From assembly GCF_008831285.2 (NCBI RefSeq), contig NC_045146.1, positions 24,941,703-25,005,702 of the forward strand: DNA of 64,000 nucleotides, in the 5' to 3' direction. Source of the stretch: Nymphaea colorata (taxonomy: Eukaryota; Streptophyta; Magnoliopsida; Nymphaeales; Nymphaeaceae). Below the pieces are notes generated by a model. It did no database searches, had not been told where the DNA came from, and was given only the letters and a program-made list of their open reading frames with translations. This document shows positions 27,110 to 39,040 of this stretch, piece by piece; within the stretch, counting starts at the first letter, position 1, and every line of letters starts with the position of its first letter. A program made the position numbers and the translations under genes.

Positions 27110-28537
27110 TTCATTTGAAAGCAGCATTTCTGGTGGATTTCATGTGATGGTAAAGTAAAATGTGGTAGACCCAGCTCGACTTATTCAGTCGAAGTCATAT
27201 CTACAACCTTGAACATACCTGAAACCAAAACCTTGTGCCAACGAGGGAACCAACTGCCTATATAGCCGGCTCTGCCAAGGCATGGGCCCTTGGCCCCACA
27301 TCAAGATTAAAAAAAAAAAACGTTTTAGAAAACTTTACTTGTCCTATATAAAAATTTTAGAAAATGATATTTCGACTAGCGTTAAAATTTAAAAACTTTA
27401 ATTTGGCTTTCCTCATAAAAAATTTATGACTTTGCCTCTACCAACACCCAGAGGTAACCATAAGCAGATCCACATCCAAAGCTCTCTTGGAAACCTTCAT
27501 TAGAACCAAAGAGCCTCGACCGAACCTTGACCCAAAGCCACAGCTCAAGCCGGAGCCAAGCCTTAATCAGAGCCCAAGCATTTGATTATTCTACCAAAGC
27601 TTTTCGTTCATGTTGTCCGGATCAATGCACAGCGGTTTCCATTGCATCAACCAGTTGTTGCTTTGAAGATATATGACGAACTTTAGTTGCTTCAAAGAAA
27701 TATGAGGAAGTCAATGACAAACATGTGGTTCAATCTTCATAAATATGTTAGCAGAAGAATACTTAGAACAACTCAAACTTGTTAAGAACATGATCATTAA
27801 AACTTAAAACACCCATGTTGACCAATGTGATAATTTGAAATTATGTGTCAAGCCTTTACACTTGCTTCTAGCAATACATAAATGACCATGTTGAATTATG
27901 AATTATTCTATGAAGTACCGGCTTCTGAGAGTCAAGCTTCGTTTTTGTGGTGATTCTTCGATTTGGTCTTGGTGGTTGCGCTGTTTGGGTCTATTTAATG
28001 GAAGACCGATGCGAGAAGTTGATCACGATGTATCTTGATTTCGTCTGCTGTTCCTGTTCTATTTGTGGTCGTTCTGTTTGCTGCATTTTGAAGCTGTATT
28101 GTTGTATCTTGTTCCTTTTCCCAAGCTGCTTGCTTGGAGATGGTCCTTTTAGTTCTTTTGATCTCAGAGAAAATTTGCGTTTACTTTGATTGATTGTTTG
28201 TCTAGACCTGTCTATTCAATTTGAATTTGTCGGATGGTAGTTTCTGGATTTTACTTTTGGTGGCAGTTCTGGCCTTTCTCCTTTGTTTGCTCAATGTTGG
28301 TCTTCTAAAAGTTCCCGTCTTCCTTGATTGAATTTGGTTGGGAAATAAAGTAACTCAAGGCCGATTATCCATGCCTTCATCAGAATCGGTTTCACCAGAT
28401 GGGAGGCTTCTTTTGCAGGACGGCGTTTGTGCATGGCAACATAAGCAGCACCTTTCTCTTCTTGACATGGTTGAAGGAACGTCACAAACTGTTGATTTGG
28501 GTGAACAATAATAGAAAGCAGTCTCAGAACGAGCATC
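27110..28537. other. Non-coding stretch; right part resembles a 5' leader and intron of the NPGR fragment
   Basis: Positions 27110-27900 hold no gene; around 27290-27460 there is A-rich, transposon-tail-like sequence. From about 27920 to 28537 the plus strand is T-rich with alternating exon-like and intron-like composition, typical of a plant 5' untranslated region with an intron, and leads directly into the NPGR pseudogene start codon at 28538. This link is inferred from position and composition only. Confidence 0.35.
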
Positions 28538-29170
28538 ATGCTGCGTGCATGCTCTGGCGAGCAGTTCAAATTTGAGGAGGTGGAGGCTCCTCTGTCACCA
28601 GAATCCTTCGCGACGATAGATTTTTCGGCTGATGGCATTTCCTCCAGGACTTTGGATTGGGATGCCAAATTTGAGGACAATCATGTCGAAGAGGTTGAAA
28701 CTACTCTGAAGGAAGCCCTCTCACTGAACTATGATGCCTTTCTTCCCCTTTTTGGTGCTCTATTTTCCTCTTGACGACTCTATAGATGGTTGTTTTTAAT
28801 ATTCGTTGGTTGTTTTTAATATGTTGACAATTCCTATGAATGCTTCTGAGCATGTTTTTGTTCTCTTTTTCAGTTTCTGTTTTCTATAAACTTCACACGT
28901 TTGCTGTTTCTTTTTTCTTTTGGGTGAGTTGATTTCAGAATTCAATGAATGTGAACCATAGAAGACTCACCTTCTGTTGAGGCTGCCAAGGAGTGCAATG
29001 CTATCCTGGACACAGTCGAAGATGCATTGGAGAATGCAAATTAAAGGCTTGCCTGTTGGTGTTTTTGGAGACTGCAAATTACAGGAGATGTTCCATAAGG
29101 CACTGGAATTGCTTCCTGTATTCGAAGAAAGCTATTGCTTCCTATAGGCGTGCTCTGGTTAAGCCAATTT
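28538..29170 (+). pseudogene. Truncated NPG1-related (NPGR) TPR-protein pseudogene
   Basis: The frame opening at 28538 reads MLRACSGEQFKFEEVEAPLS and continues with SPESFATIDFSADGISSR and TTLKEALSLNYD. This is the N-terminus typical of the plant NO POLLEN GERMINATION family, tetratricopeptide-repeat proteins that bind calmodulin. After LSLNYD the expected TPR sequence is missing and a stop follows at 28772. Further pieces appear downstream on the same strand: VEAAKECNAILDTVEDAL (about 28977-29030), CKLQEMFHKALELLP (about 29074-29118) and KKAIASYRRALV (about 29125-29160), in the order expected for the family but with whole exons gone and frame breaks between. The bulk of the protein, normally several hundred residues longer, is absent. 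The intact parent gene is not in this window. Confidence 0.75.
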
Positions 29171-29228
29171 AGATGTAAAAAGCTTGTCTGCCGTGTATTC
29201 GAAGAAAGCTATTGCTTTTGAGTGCACT

Positions 29229-30150
29229 CTCCCCAAAAATCCATCCTAAAAGGATCACGCAAAGATTCTTCAAAAAAAAAAAAATCCATCCTTCAAAATC
29301 CACGAAAACTTTCTTCCACGAAAAAATCCATCCTAAAAATCCTTGATTTTTTTTTATGACTAAAAAATCCATCCTACAAGACCCACGAAAAGTTTTTTCC
29401 AAACTTTTTTTATGAATAAAAAATCCAAGAAATTTTTTTCCCTGACTAAAAATCCAAGAAATTTTTTCCCTGACTAAAAATCCAAGAAAATTTTTCCATG
29501 ACTACTAATCCACGAAATCTTTTTCCACGACTCAAAATCCACGAAATTTTTTCCATGACTAAAAATCCATGAAATTTTTTTCCATGATTAAAATCCACGA
29601 AAATTTTTTCCATGACTAAAAATCCAAGAAAACTTTTTCCATGAAAATTCATGAAAATTTTTAGTCACTAAAATTCATGAAAATTTTTTTCCACTAAAAT
29701 TCATGAAATTTTTTTTCCATGACTAAAAATCTACGAAAACTTTTTCCATGACTAAAAATTCACGAAATTTTTTCCATGTCCAAAAATCCACGAAAAATTT
29801 TTCCATGACTAAAAATCCATGAAAAATTTTTCCATGACTAAAAATCCATGAAAAATTTTTCCATGACTAAAAATCCATGAAAATTTTTTCCATAATCCAC
29901 GAAAATTTTGTCGATGAAAACTTTTCCATGACCACGAAAAACTTTTTATGAAAACTTTTTCCATGACTAAAAATCCAAGATAACTTTTTCCATGACAAAA
30001 AATCCAAGAAAATTTTTCCATGACTAAAAATCCACGAAAACTTTTTCTATGACTAAAAATCCATGAAACTTTTTCCATGACTTATCCACGAAAAATTTTT
30101 TCCATGTAAAATTTTTCCATGAAAACTTTTCCCATGACTACAAACTTCAA
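29229..30150. repeat. 29-bp AT-rich minisatellite
   Basis: About 30 copies of a 28-31 bp unit, CCATGACTAAAAATCC followed by A/T-rich sequence such as ATGAAAAATTTTT. Unit starts at 29803, 29832 and 29861 show the 29-bp period in the best-preserved part. Units vary by CATGAA or CACGAA and by the length of the A and T runs. Each unit is nearly self-complementary around AAAAATTTTT, so either strand could fold. Minus-strand frames through it repeat FSWIF and HGKSF motifs; these are a by-product of the repeat, not a gene. It begins directly after the NPGR pseudogene. Confidence 0.93.
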
Positions 30151-32678
30151 TGCTGAATCAGGTGCGTAGAACATAGAACATAAAGAAGGACCCCCACCTC
30201 AGGAAACCTATCGGGACGATTCGATGGCCCTATCATCTGGAGGATGGCTCCAAAGGCCAAAATTGGGACAGAGAGACCGTCGGGAACAGAGCAACCCGAC
30301 GGCGAGTTATCGCCTATTCTCGGCGACTGCGGCCCGCTTAATTGATCTCAGACAGGCTGGTTCTTATGTCAAAATTGATCCATATAAAATATTTTTCCAT
30401 TTTTTACCTGTCTGGTTCAATGCATATTGCATGGTGATCAGGTCATGGTTAGGAGTTAGGACTCTATACATGAATAGTAGTATTGGAAGTTCCATCACTA
30501 ACAGATGCTACATGTTGCCTGTTCCACTACATTATACTGTTGTATGAGAGACAGGTTTTCTATCGTGCAAATAAAATAGATAAGTATGTCAATGTACAAA
30601 CAGCAGAATATCATCTCACTCTCTTCACATTTCCATCTTTCTGGTGTTCAATATGCTTTTCTGTGATGATTCATATAGCATGGACATCATTAATGTTCAT
30701 CACAAATTACTAAACGCAATAGAACTTTGTATGGTTGGTGAGCTAACGGTGACTGGTTATACAACATTTAAGCAATCGGCTGAGACAAGATCACTATATA
30801 ACCTGGAACAACCAGAGAACCTGGTGATTTCTGTTGGCCATGCATATCAGGATTTCTTTTTTCCCTGTTTACTTAATATGTATTTTTCTTGCACAGTCTA
30901 AAAGACAACTCCAGAAAGCTTACCAAACTATGTTAATAATAAAAACGGCAAATTGTGCCTGTGAGAACTACTGTACATATAGCAAAATTTCCATTCAAAA
31001 GTAGAATATGGAGCACCAACAGGTTCCTTTCTCTTTGTTTGGCTTCTTGTCTTGGTGGTGATGGGTTTGTACTTCTCTCTCTCTATCTCGAAAGGATCTT
31101 GAATGCTCCAGATGCCGCTCCTTGCATGTGGAAAGGTGTCAGATTGAGATGTTAAAAACTATAATAGATTCATGCTGAGGTAGTTTGTGGTTTTATTGAG
31201 CATTGTTACAAGAAGACAGTTGTACAAGTGCTAACTAGAAAAAGTCTTTACTAAAGGTCTGTTCTGGATTAACTAGATTTTGTAGGTTATGATGCATTAG
31301 AATAGACTAATTTCTGAGAATGAGATCCTTGATTATTATAGTTTATTTGTGCTGAGTAGGTGTATGGTTAGATATTTAATTAAGCATTTGTTGTAAAAAG
31401 CAAGATTATAAGAGCTGTCCATACTGCCTATACACATATATGTGTATATTTGCTATGTAGACTCTCTTGCTGTTCTTGTATGACGACAAGAGCACCATCT
31501 ATAGGACTTGGACTTTGATGAGGCACATGGCAACATTTACATGGACGTTGAAACTACAAGCTTAGCATGTTTTCTTTTCGTTTTCTTTTTTTTGATACTG
31601 GAAACCCTAAAGTGCTGGCCATTGCAGTCGTCGGCCGGCGTCTCTCTCTCTGCAGAATCTGTCGCCGGAAACAGGGTTGTCATCATCGGAAGTCCTTACT
31701 GATCATCATTCCCCCTCTCTCTCTCTCTCCCCCTTTATCACCTCACCTAACCAGTCGTCGTTTTCATGCGTCTGCTCGATGTTGCAGCGTCTATGCCAAC
31801 GTTGTGCTGCAAGGGTCACTAATTTTGTCCCTGGATCGTGGTCCCACCTAGAGGGGTGGGTTGGACGACGATCCTGGAAGCTTCGGCATCTCAGTAAAAA
31901 TGACCATCCATCTCAGTAAAATAGTAGAAGGGGATATATAGATCTAATTGGAGATTGAATGTCTTGAGATAGAGATGAATCGAGGCTTTCAACCAAACTT
32001 ATTGAAGTTACACACACATATATATTGAGCGATTTAATTATACGGGATGCAAAATGTGGCCCGATTGCTACAATTAAGAATGTCATTAAAAACCAGTAGT
32101 TACATTGGCTTTAGAAAGATTGATGTGTGGTGATGATTTAGGTGGCTTTAGTAATGATTTAATGTCCCTTTAGTAATGAATTTTTAAATTTTAGTCATCC
32201 AACAACTATTTAGCATAGGATAGCATGAATATATATATATATATATATATACGTGTGTGTACTGAATGTTGTTAGATGGTTAAAAAAGTAAAAATCTGTC
32301 ACCGAATGTATTATAAATCGTCGCTAAAAGCTCCTTGAGACTATCGTTGTACCATAAACGATCACTAGTTCTCCCGTGGCCCAGGTGTTTTAGCCATATG
32401 GAGACATATGAGATAGAACAGATTTGAATTCCCTTTTATCTACACATACATAAGATTTTTATTTCAAATATCAGCAGATATGTGGCGGACGAGGGAGCAC
32501 ACTGGATGTTGGGGCCCTAATAGGCAAACGTCCACTGACATGTGTGATGTCCTAATAAAACAAAGTTATATATATATATATAAGACGTGGGGTCAATTAA
32601 GAATGTATTACTGCTGAAGTATATCCGATTGGAGTCTGATCCCTGAAATCTCTGACTCTTAAGTTTAATTGATCGCAA
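30151..32678. other. Intergenic DNA without a recognised gene
   Basis: No frame here matches a family I know. A short segment at about 30190-30360 has coding-like composition (GGGACAGAGAGACCGTCGGG), and another at about 30735-30850 translates to ELTVTGYTTFKQSAETR, but neither can be extended or assigned. An (AT)n tract lies at 32229-32252 and a shorter one near 32566-32582. The area 32060-32370 has repeated TTTAGTAATG and TCGCTAAAAG motifs that could be CACTA subterminal debris. Confidence 0.4.
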
Positions 32679-34101
32679 GACGTGGATTTTGGATTTTTCT
32701 TTACAAATTTACTGCGATAAGCCGAAGATATGAAATGAAAGGATGGTTTGATGGAGGTGATATTGAAATGGGAAACGTCGTATTTTTCTTCGCAGAAGAT
32801 CTTTGACGGGACCAACGTGTCTCCATCGGTATTGCCATCTCCTTTTCATGATTCGTCGCTTTGAATAAAGAAAAATGAGAAAGACAACGAAGAAAGTGGG
32901 AGGAAGAAGAGAGGGAACAATCCACTGGGCCCAAGCGAACTGATTGAGATGGGGAAATCGAGCTTCTGCCTTACCGTGGGCCGACGATCCGTTTCTTTTA
33001 ATACCGAGAGAGAGGCCAAAGAAACTTCCGGAAGCATTGAGTTGCCTGCGCAGAAGATTTCATGTTCTCAAAAGCCTTCAATTTTCCTGCCGACATGAAT
33101 TCCGTTCCACCTTTTTAATCGGAAAGTTTTTATCACGGTAGGTGTGCAAGTGGATCTGAGTCAAGAATTTAAAAGGGTACGCGTTCAGCCCCCTCCGGTG
33201 GGGCAAAGTTTTCGGTGGTCCGGACTCATCCTCACCACAAAAACAATAATGATAAAAGTTATATTATAATGGTTTTCCATTTTATTCGTCATTCTCAAAT
33301 TGGTCTTTTTCGAATCTTTGAACTTCACTGTCCAGAAATGTCGCCTTTTCCCTCTTCAGCTTGCAGACGGACCCATTCTTTTATCTATTTCCACCCAACC
33401 AAGCTAGATTGAATTGGATTGGGCAGTAAAGAAAATGGCAAGGAAATGTTTGATGGAGGGAACGCCGTTGATGCCGTGAAACAAACCCTGATGCGACCGA
33501 GTAACTTAAGTTTATATTAGCTTCCATGGACTGAAAATTTATCTGAACTAAGAATCCTAAAAAACATTGAATTTGGAAGCTTCATTTCAATCATGTACCT
33601 GTATGACAAAAACCACCAGAAATAACCTAAATACTTAATTTAGATAAGCAACCTTAGAAAATACCTGCTAATCGATCAAATTTACCAGTTTCTGCTGGAC
33701 TCAAAAGGATGGACTTCTCATGAACAGGGGAAAACAGAGCACGGATTTTTGAAACATGAAAAGAAAAAGAACTTGACGAAAAAAACAGCTAATAAGTGAA
33801 CAATTATTTGCTCAATAATTCAAACAAATAAGAGCCATTAGTCTAATAAGTGATCAATTATTTCAACAAGATTTTAGAATTTTCGAGAAACAGCATATAC
33901 CGGTAGCTTGGCAGTCATTAGTCTAAAAAATTATGTTAGGCATCAGCTCTTTGGACAAGCCAAAACAAACGAAAGTCTTTGCGCCTACGGCTGCCCGCTT
34001 TGTGGGAGTTTCCATGGTGTGTGAACTCTGGACTGGTCCGAAGAGTTACAATTTTGCACCGTACATCACAATTTCGCCCATGAAATCCTGCCATCTTCAG
34101 C

Positions 34102-34109
34102 TATAAGTA
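34102..34109 (+). promoter_or_regulatory. TATA box of defensin gene A
   Basis: TATAAGTA lies 41 bp before the start codon at 34150. The same octamer stands at nearly the same distance in the paralog (44338), inside otherwise conserved text running from CAGCTATAAGTAGGG to the start codon. This implies a very short 5' leader. Confidence 0.7.
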
Positions 34110-34149
34110 GGGCTTTAGGGAGTGAGCACATCCTCCATCAAGAGACACA

Positions 34150-34704
34150 ATGGCTTCCAAGAGCACCAGGAGGAGCCTTCTCCCCGCCTTCCTTCTCCTC
34201 GCTCTGCTACTTCTCGCCTTCGGTATACTCTTCTCTCTCTCTCTCTTCTCTCCCCATTGCTGCAATATCGATGAAGTGTTAGGTTGTTCTTTTCCAAGAT
34301 GGGGAGTTGTAAGAAGGGAGCATTTTAAGTTCTATGACGTCCAAGGCGTTGAGAGTATATGGGAGACTTCGAGGACAAAATTCAACTGGGCATTTTACTT
34401 TTCTTCCATGGGTTCTGAAACTAAAGAGTTGCTTAATTTTCACTTAGTACTGATTAGATAGTTTCTGATTCTGAGACTCCATCTGTTAATGGATTTTTCA
34501 TCAAAATCTTCTATCTTGGAAACAGGGCGGGTGGAGAAAGCGGAGGCAAGGCTCTGCACATCACCCAGCAAAAGGTTCAGAGGGTTGTGCTTCAGCGACA
34601 GGAACTGCGCAAGCGTCTGCCTCACTGAGGGCTTCCCTGGGGGTGACTGTCAAGGCTTCCGCAGGCGATGCATGTGCCAGACGCCATGCCCGTCCAAGCA
34701 CTAG
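34150..34704 (+). CDS. Plant defensin precursor A (gamma-thionin family), two exons
   Basis: Secreted antimicrobial-type peptide of 83 residues. Exon 1 is 34150-34222, the intron 34223-34525 (GTATAC...AACAG, phase 1) and exon 2 is 34526-34704, with the stop at 34702. Residues 1-24 are a signal peptide: basic start, then a Leu/Ala core. The mature domain probably begins after AEA at about residue 33 (RLC...). Eight cysteines at 35, 46, 52, 56, 66, 73, 75 and 79 give C-x10-C-x5-C-x3-C-x9-C-x6-C-x-C-x3-C, the plant defensin pattern. The G-x-C motif (GDC, 64-66) and the CxxxC/CxC pair of the cysteine-stabilised alpha-beta fold are present. Length and the single intron after the signal peptide are normal for the family. 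No C-terminal propeptide is present, so secretion to the apoplast is likely. The target organism or role cannot be read from sequence; some family members act in development or inhibit enzymes. Confidence 0.93.
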
Positions 34705-35888
34705 CTCCTCTGAAACCCACGACCGATCGTCTAATAAAAGCGGCTATTACCCATCGAGAAGTAATATCCCGCGGTACTCTGTCTATGCCTGTGGGTTAAC
34801 GTTAGTCTCTGTGATGCAGCTTTCTTTATTAGTGTTATTTTCCGCTTTTTCTCCTGTGTGTTCTCTTATTCTGAGCCAAATAAAATAAATGTTATGAAAT
34901 CTATAAATTCCTAATTTCTATGGGCTGAGCATGTCCTCTTTCTTTTCTCTCTCTCTTACACACATACAGAAGAGCGCTCTCTCTTACACACACATACAAA
35001 AGAGAAAGAGAGATTACGCGGCCTCGAGAAAGAGTTGGCTTCATGACTTGGATAGGCCCCATGCATTAATTTTCTGAGTGAGTAGGCTTTCCCAGCACTC
35101 AAAGAAAGCCGAAGCTCTCTTTATTCCTAAAAAGCCTCAAGTGTTGTCATTGCTGTGCTTGCTTCAACTTGCACGTCAATGACTCCCTTTTACAGCACAA
35201 AGGATTGGTGCAATAAAACATCAAAAGAAAAACCGACCACCTACCGGCTTCTGCCTTGACAAATGCGAACCCCCTTAGAGATCCCATGCATTAATTTTAC
35301 TGGTTTGATTATAATAAGACGTGTATAAAAAATGAACCATTTCAGCGATCAACATTAATATCTTGAGATTCATAAAAGAATATGACTGCCACAAGATCCA
35401 AAATTGGGTATACTTTATGGAAGGACGAACACTGAGGAACGTCCCAATTAGAATCTATCGAACGGTCATCTTCCTTTTATCTAGAATTCGAATAACAAAT
35501 TGACGGCATCAACTTGATCGACAGCTTGTTTTTGGGATAAATTAGCTAGAAAACAAGAAGCAAAAGTTCATTTCCACAAGCAGCAAACTGACTTGATCGA
35601 TGATTGTTAGTATTCGATCAAAAATATTCCGAGCCAATATTCCAATAAACCCATGTTCCATCTTCTTTGTAATTGTATGGTTGCCGCATCCTTGTCGACC
35701 TCAAGGGAATATCCCAATATATAGCAAAACTCATGGAATTCAGGATAGGAATACAAACATGTCCGTTTCATCCCTTATCCATCAGTTTTATGCCCTAGTT
35801 TCCCTGTTTAGTGGCTCCATGTCCTACCAAAAATAAACTATTCAGGTCATCAAGCACTGACGTGGGCATTTTGGATCATCATTTTTCC

Positions 35889-38119
35889 TCCATCGTTAGC
35901 AAAATCACTTGATTCTCCTGTTGAAGATCATCCACTGTGTCACAAGAAGGCGGATCTGGATATTGAGATAACTTTCTTTTACTTTTTTCCTCTGAGAAGC
36001 CCAGTTAGGCAGAAACCACCAGTTAACAGATAAAAACTTCGTGCTAAAAAATGGAAGCCATTAAAAAAGAAATCGAAACCAGTATGGAGGTTTATCTTCT
36101 TCAAATTATATTCCCAAGATTGCCGCTTGGGGAGCCCTTTGATTTCAACCATCATTTACAATAGATGGTCACCCTTCCTTCCTTTCGTTGGCAAGCTAAT
36201 TGGGTTGTCGAGCCGTTGGCCTCCTTCAACCCCTAAGCAGTGTAGATGGAATTCTTGTTGGGGTATTGTCTCGTTCTCGTTCCTTTACAAAACTTACGGC
36301 ACAGCAACCACATGCACATCCTTCATTTTTCCTGTGCAATCTTGAAGAGCTAATGAGCCTAACGACAACATAATCTTAACAACGAGAAGTAAAATGTGGA
36401 CGTCAAAGGTGTCTCACTGCCTGAGCAGCTAAAAAATGTCCAGAAACCATGTTTTTTTTTTTTTTCTTACTGCAAGATCTCAAGAATTGGGTTGGTGTTC
36501 TCACTGCCTCTTATCATGCGCACCGCCAACAAAACTCTGCTTACAACATGTATGATCTAAATGTTTGAGCTAGACATCAAAATTCTCTTTTGAATAATCC
36601 AGGAAAGCTAAACAACTCTATTGGAGCAAAATGTTCAGAACATGAAACTGAAATTCATAAAGGTGACTTGTCAAAATTTTATTTTACTGCACCTCATACG
36701 TGGGTCGCCGTAAATCTTAAATTTGAATACCCTAGTTGCTACGGTTACCTCGTTTTTCAACAAAATTTATCATATCTTTAAGGTAAATGAAAATCGTAAT
36801 TTACCAAAAAACGTAATTTACCAGCATCCCAATGACTATCTATACTTAAGTCACAACATGGATACTTCAATAGGATCTACATACCCATGTAATCGTACCC
36901 ATACCAAGAATGGGTACTTGAACACATTTAAACACATTTAAGCATTAGCTCGATGCTGATCCAAACTACTTAATTTCATCTGATTTTTTTAAAACTCAGT
37001 TTTTGTTTTGGTTTTTAGAGTTATTGTTCATTAACACAACGTTTTTTATTTATATTACTTGTTTATTTAAGTGTTGCTTCCTAAAGTTATCGTCTTTGTA
37101 CACATTGCCATTTAATAAAGTTTGGGTTTAAGATTCTCTTTTTCCTTGGTTGTACTGGTTCTTGTCCAAATTAAACCACACTTCAACGCCTTTGGTGGTC
37201 TAAGTTTGGTGCTTGTGGATAACCACCCCGCAACTCCTCACAGCTTTAAGCTCCCACCGTGTGGCAGCCTTCATTTGGGGTCCCATAAACTAGGATGATT
37301 AAGCATTAAGCTGTGAGAGGAACTATTAAAAAAAAAAAAAAGGAGAGAGAAAAGTTCAACTTGAAGAAAATAGAAACAAATAAAGAAAAAACACAAAGCA
37401 CTCATATTCAAGCACGTTAAATGGAAAGCATGTTCAGTTTTACCACATCCAATTAGTTTTCCAAAATTGTAAAGATAAATAAGACAGAAAGCCCTTATAT
37501 CACCACACCGTTCCTTCCGATGTTGTAAAAGGCAAAAAGGCAAAGCGACGAGGTGTTAGTTGAAGCATGATCTTCACAAACAAGGTTGTGAATTATAATA
37601 TATACATCCATGATAATAAAAATTTGAAAAAAATAAAACTAGAATTATAAACATATTAGACGAAAAACCATTTAAAAATGCATTTACCTCATATTAATCA
37701 TCTCTTACACACATACACACATGAAATCATAGCCATCCAAAGAGATACAATGTTGGCCTACGTATGGCTCGACCTGTCCTAACGTGACCATACAAAGAAT
37801 GCTTGTGCAATTGACGCATAGCATGATCTGTCCTAAGCAGTTAAATTGTTCTAAAATTCTAGTGAATTATCGAGATAGACCACACCGAAACAAGTATTCA
37901 TCAACAACAATAACCACACCAAAAATTATATCTAACAAGGATGATAAAAGTCATATATGATCTAACATACAAGAAATTTCTGGGCAAACCACAATCTTAA
38001 AATAATCTAACATTCACAATTATGAATTATGAAACATTAAAAATGATCTAACATATAAGAAATTTGTGCAAACCACAATCTTAAAATGACCTAACAGTTT
38101 GTGAGTGGTAACTTGAAAG
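35889..38119. other. Intergenic DNA, no gene seen
   Basis: Contains part of an inverted duplication (36297-36452, matched in reverse at 47345-47505), a dispersed repeat at 36855-37115, and a short near-tandem duplication (CTAACATACAAGAAATTT near 37962 and CTAACATATAAGAAATTT near 38047, each followed by CAAACCACAATCTTAAAAT). A T run lies at about 36450 and an A run at 37328. No coding signal. Confidence 0.5.
36855..37115. repeat. Dispersed repeat, copy 1 (CCCATACC...GGGTAC family)
   Basis: Shares an ordered set of words with 54690-54975: GATACTTCA, CCCATACC, GGGTACTTG, ACTGCTTAATTT or ACTACTTAATTT, TTGTTTATTTAA and CTAAAGTT. It contains a perfect 8-bp dyad GTACCCAT...ATGGGTAC at 36895-36917. 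This is likely a short non-autonomous transposable element or similar interspersed repeat. Ends are not defined by clear terminal repeats. Confidence 0.6.
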
Positions 38120-38157
38120 ATGACAAAGCTCGTGCAGGATCATTTTGAATCAAATCC

Positions 38158-38193
38158 TTCTTCTTCTTTTTCTTCTTCTTCTTCTTCTTCTTC
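38158..38193. repeat. (TTC)n microsatellite
   Basis: A TTC-rich run interrupted by TTTTTC. It gives poly-Leu, poly-Ser or Phe-rich chance frames on the plus strand. Confidence 0.9.
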
Positions 38194-38289
38194 AATGCTT
38201 CATCCAAGTGAAAAGCGTCTTCAATGCTTCATGCAAATGTCCGACACCACCATTGCCCTTCTCTGCAAAGCCTGTCAAGGTATGCCTCG

Positions 38290-38700
38290 CTCTCTCTCTC
38301 CCTCTCTCTAACTCTAAGTTGAGGGTCGCTCACTGGAGCGAGGGTTTCTTAAATCCCTTGATCCAACAAGCGTGGGTTTCCAAACACCCTCAGTCGCAGC
38401 CATTGAGGGATAAACCCTCGCTCGCTGGAGCTTCAGAATCTAAAACCCTCTTGTTGGAGCAAGGGTTTCTTTTTTCAAAACACTTGCTCCAACGAGTGAG
38501 GGTTTCAAAACACCCTCCCTTGCAGCAAGGGTGGTGCTGGAGCGAGGGGGTTTCACATCAATCTGAAACCCTCACTCAACAAGGGGTTTCAGATCAATCA
38601 AAAACCCTCACTCAGCAAAGGGTGGTGCTGGAGCGAGGCCTTTCAGGTTCATCAAACCCTCGTTCCAGCAAGGGATCTGAAGCCTTCATTCAGTGCTGAA
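38290..38700. repeat. Low-complexity repeat of GGAGCGAGGGTTTC and its complement
   Basis: Words GGAGCGAGGGTTT, GGAGCAAGGGTTTC and CAACGAGTGAGGGTTTC alternate with their approximate complements GAAACCCTCACTC and AAACCCTCGCTCGCTGGAGC. There are more than ten AAACCCTC or GAGGGTTT cores in about 400 bp, in both orientations. The core resembles the plant telomere heptamer CCCTAAA but is not a perfect telomere repeat. Long plus-strand frames here are a by-product. Confidence 0.8.
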
Positions 38701-38877
38701 CATGAGCTAGGGTTCTTTGAAAACCCAAAACTTAAAAATCCAAATATCTCATCTGATGCCTCTTTTTTTGCAGACCCTCTGCTGTCATCTCTTCCATAGC
38801 AGCAGCACCCTCGCTGCCATCTTTTGCCATAGCCATACTGCAGCACACCTATAAACGACAGGCTTTAAAAGAGTTAA

Positions 38878-39040
38878 ACTAGCTCGAGTTCGAGCTCTGA
38901 CACGCTTGATCGAGCTGAGCTCGAGTTTACATTATATAACTGGATTCGAGCTCAAGCCGAGCTCGAGTTGTGCAATATAGAAGGCGAGCCGAGTTCGAGC
39001 CGACCAAGCTCGGGCTCGACTCGGCTCATGTTCACCCCTA
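38878..39040. repeat. GAGCTCGAG-rich dispersed repeat
   Basis: Strongly biased sequence made of CTCGAGTTCGAGCT, GAGCCGAGTTCGAGCC and GAGCTCGAG words, ending TGTTCACCCCTA at 39029-39040. GAGCTCGAG-rich patches next to a TAGGGGTG-type end are common in plant genomes as part of non-autonomous DNA transposons. The opposite end is not clear here. Confidence 0.55.

Larger units (their letters stand above)
32679..35888. repeat. Segmental duplication, copy A (defensin locus)
   Basis: This block matches 42563-45939 in the same orientation about 9.9 kb away. Both start with GACGTGGATTTTGGATTTTT and end near ACTATTCAGGTCATCAAG. Similarity covers upstream DNA, promoter, both exons, the intron and about 1.1 kb downstream. 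Copy B is longer mainly because of roughly 480 bp of extra sequence at about 42850-43340. Scattered substitutions and small indels separate the copies, so the event is not very recent. Confidence 0.92.

Noticed and set aside
28291-28680. 129-codon minus-strand frame opposite the NPGR fragment
   Set aside because: It is the antisense shadow of the recognised NPGR exon on the plus strand.
29169-30078. Minus-strand frames with repeated FSWIF and HGKSF words
   Set aside because: Translation of the 29-bp minisatellite; unit length is not a multiple of three and frames break constantly.
32060-32370. Second terminus of the CACTA element
   Set aside because: Motifs such as TTTAGTAATG and TCGCTAAAAG recall subterminal repeats, but no TTTTCTTGTAGTG end was found, so it is not paired with 23969.
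38145-38699. 184-codon plus-strand frame
   Set aside because: Begins in a (TTC)n run and continues through the GGAGCGAGGGTTTC repeat; low-complexity by-product.
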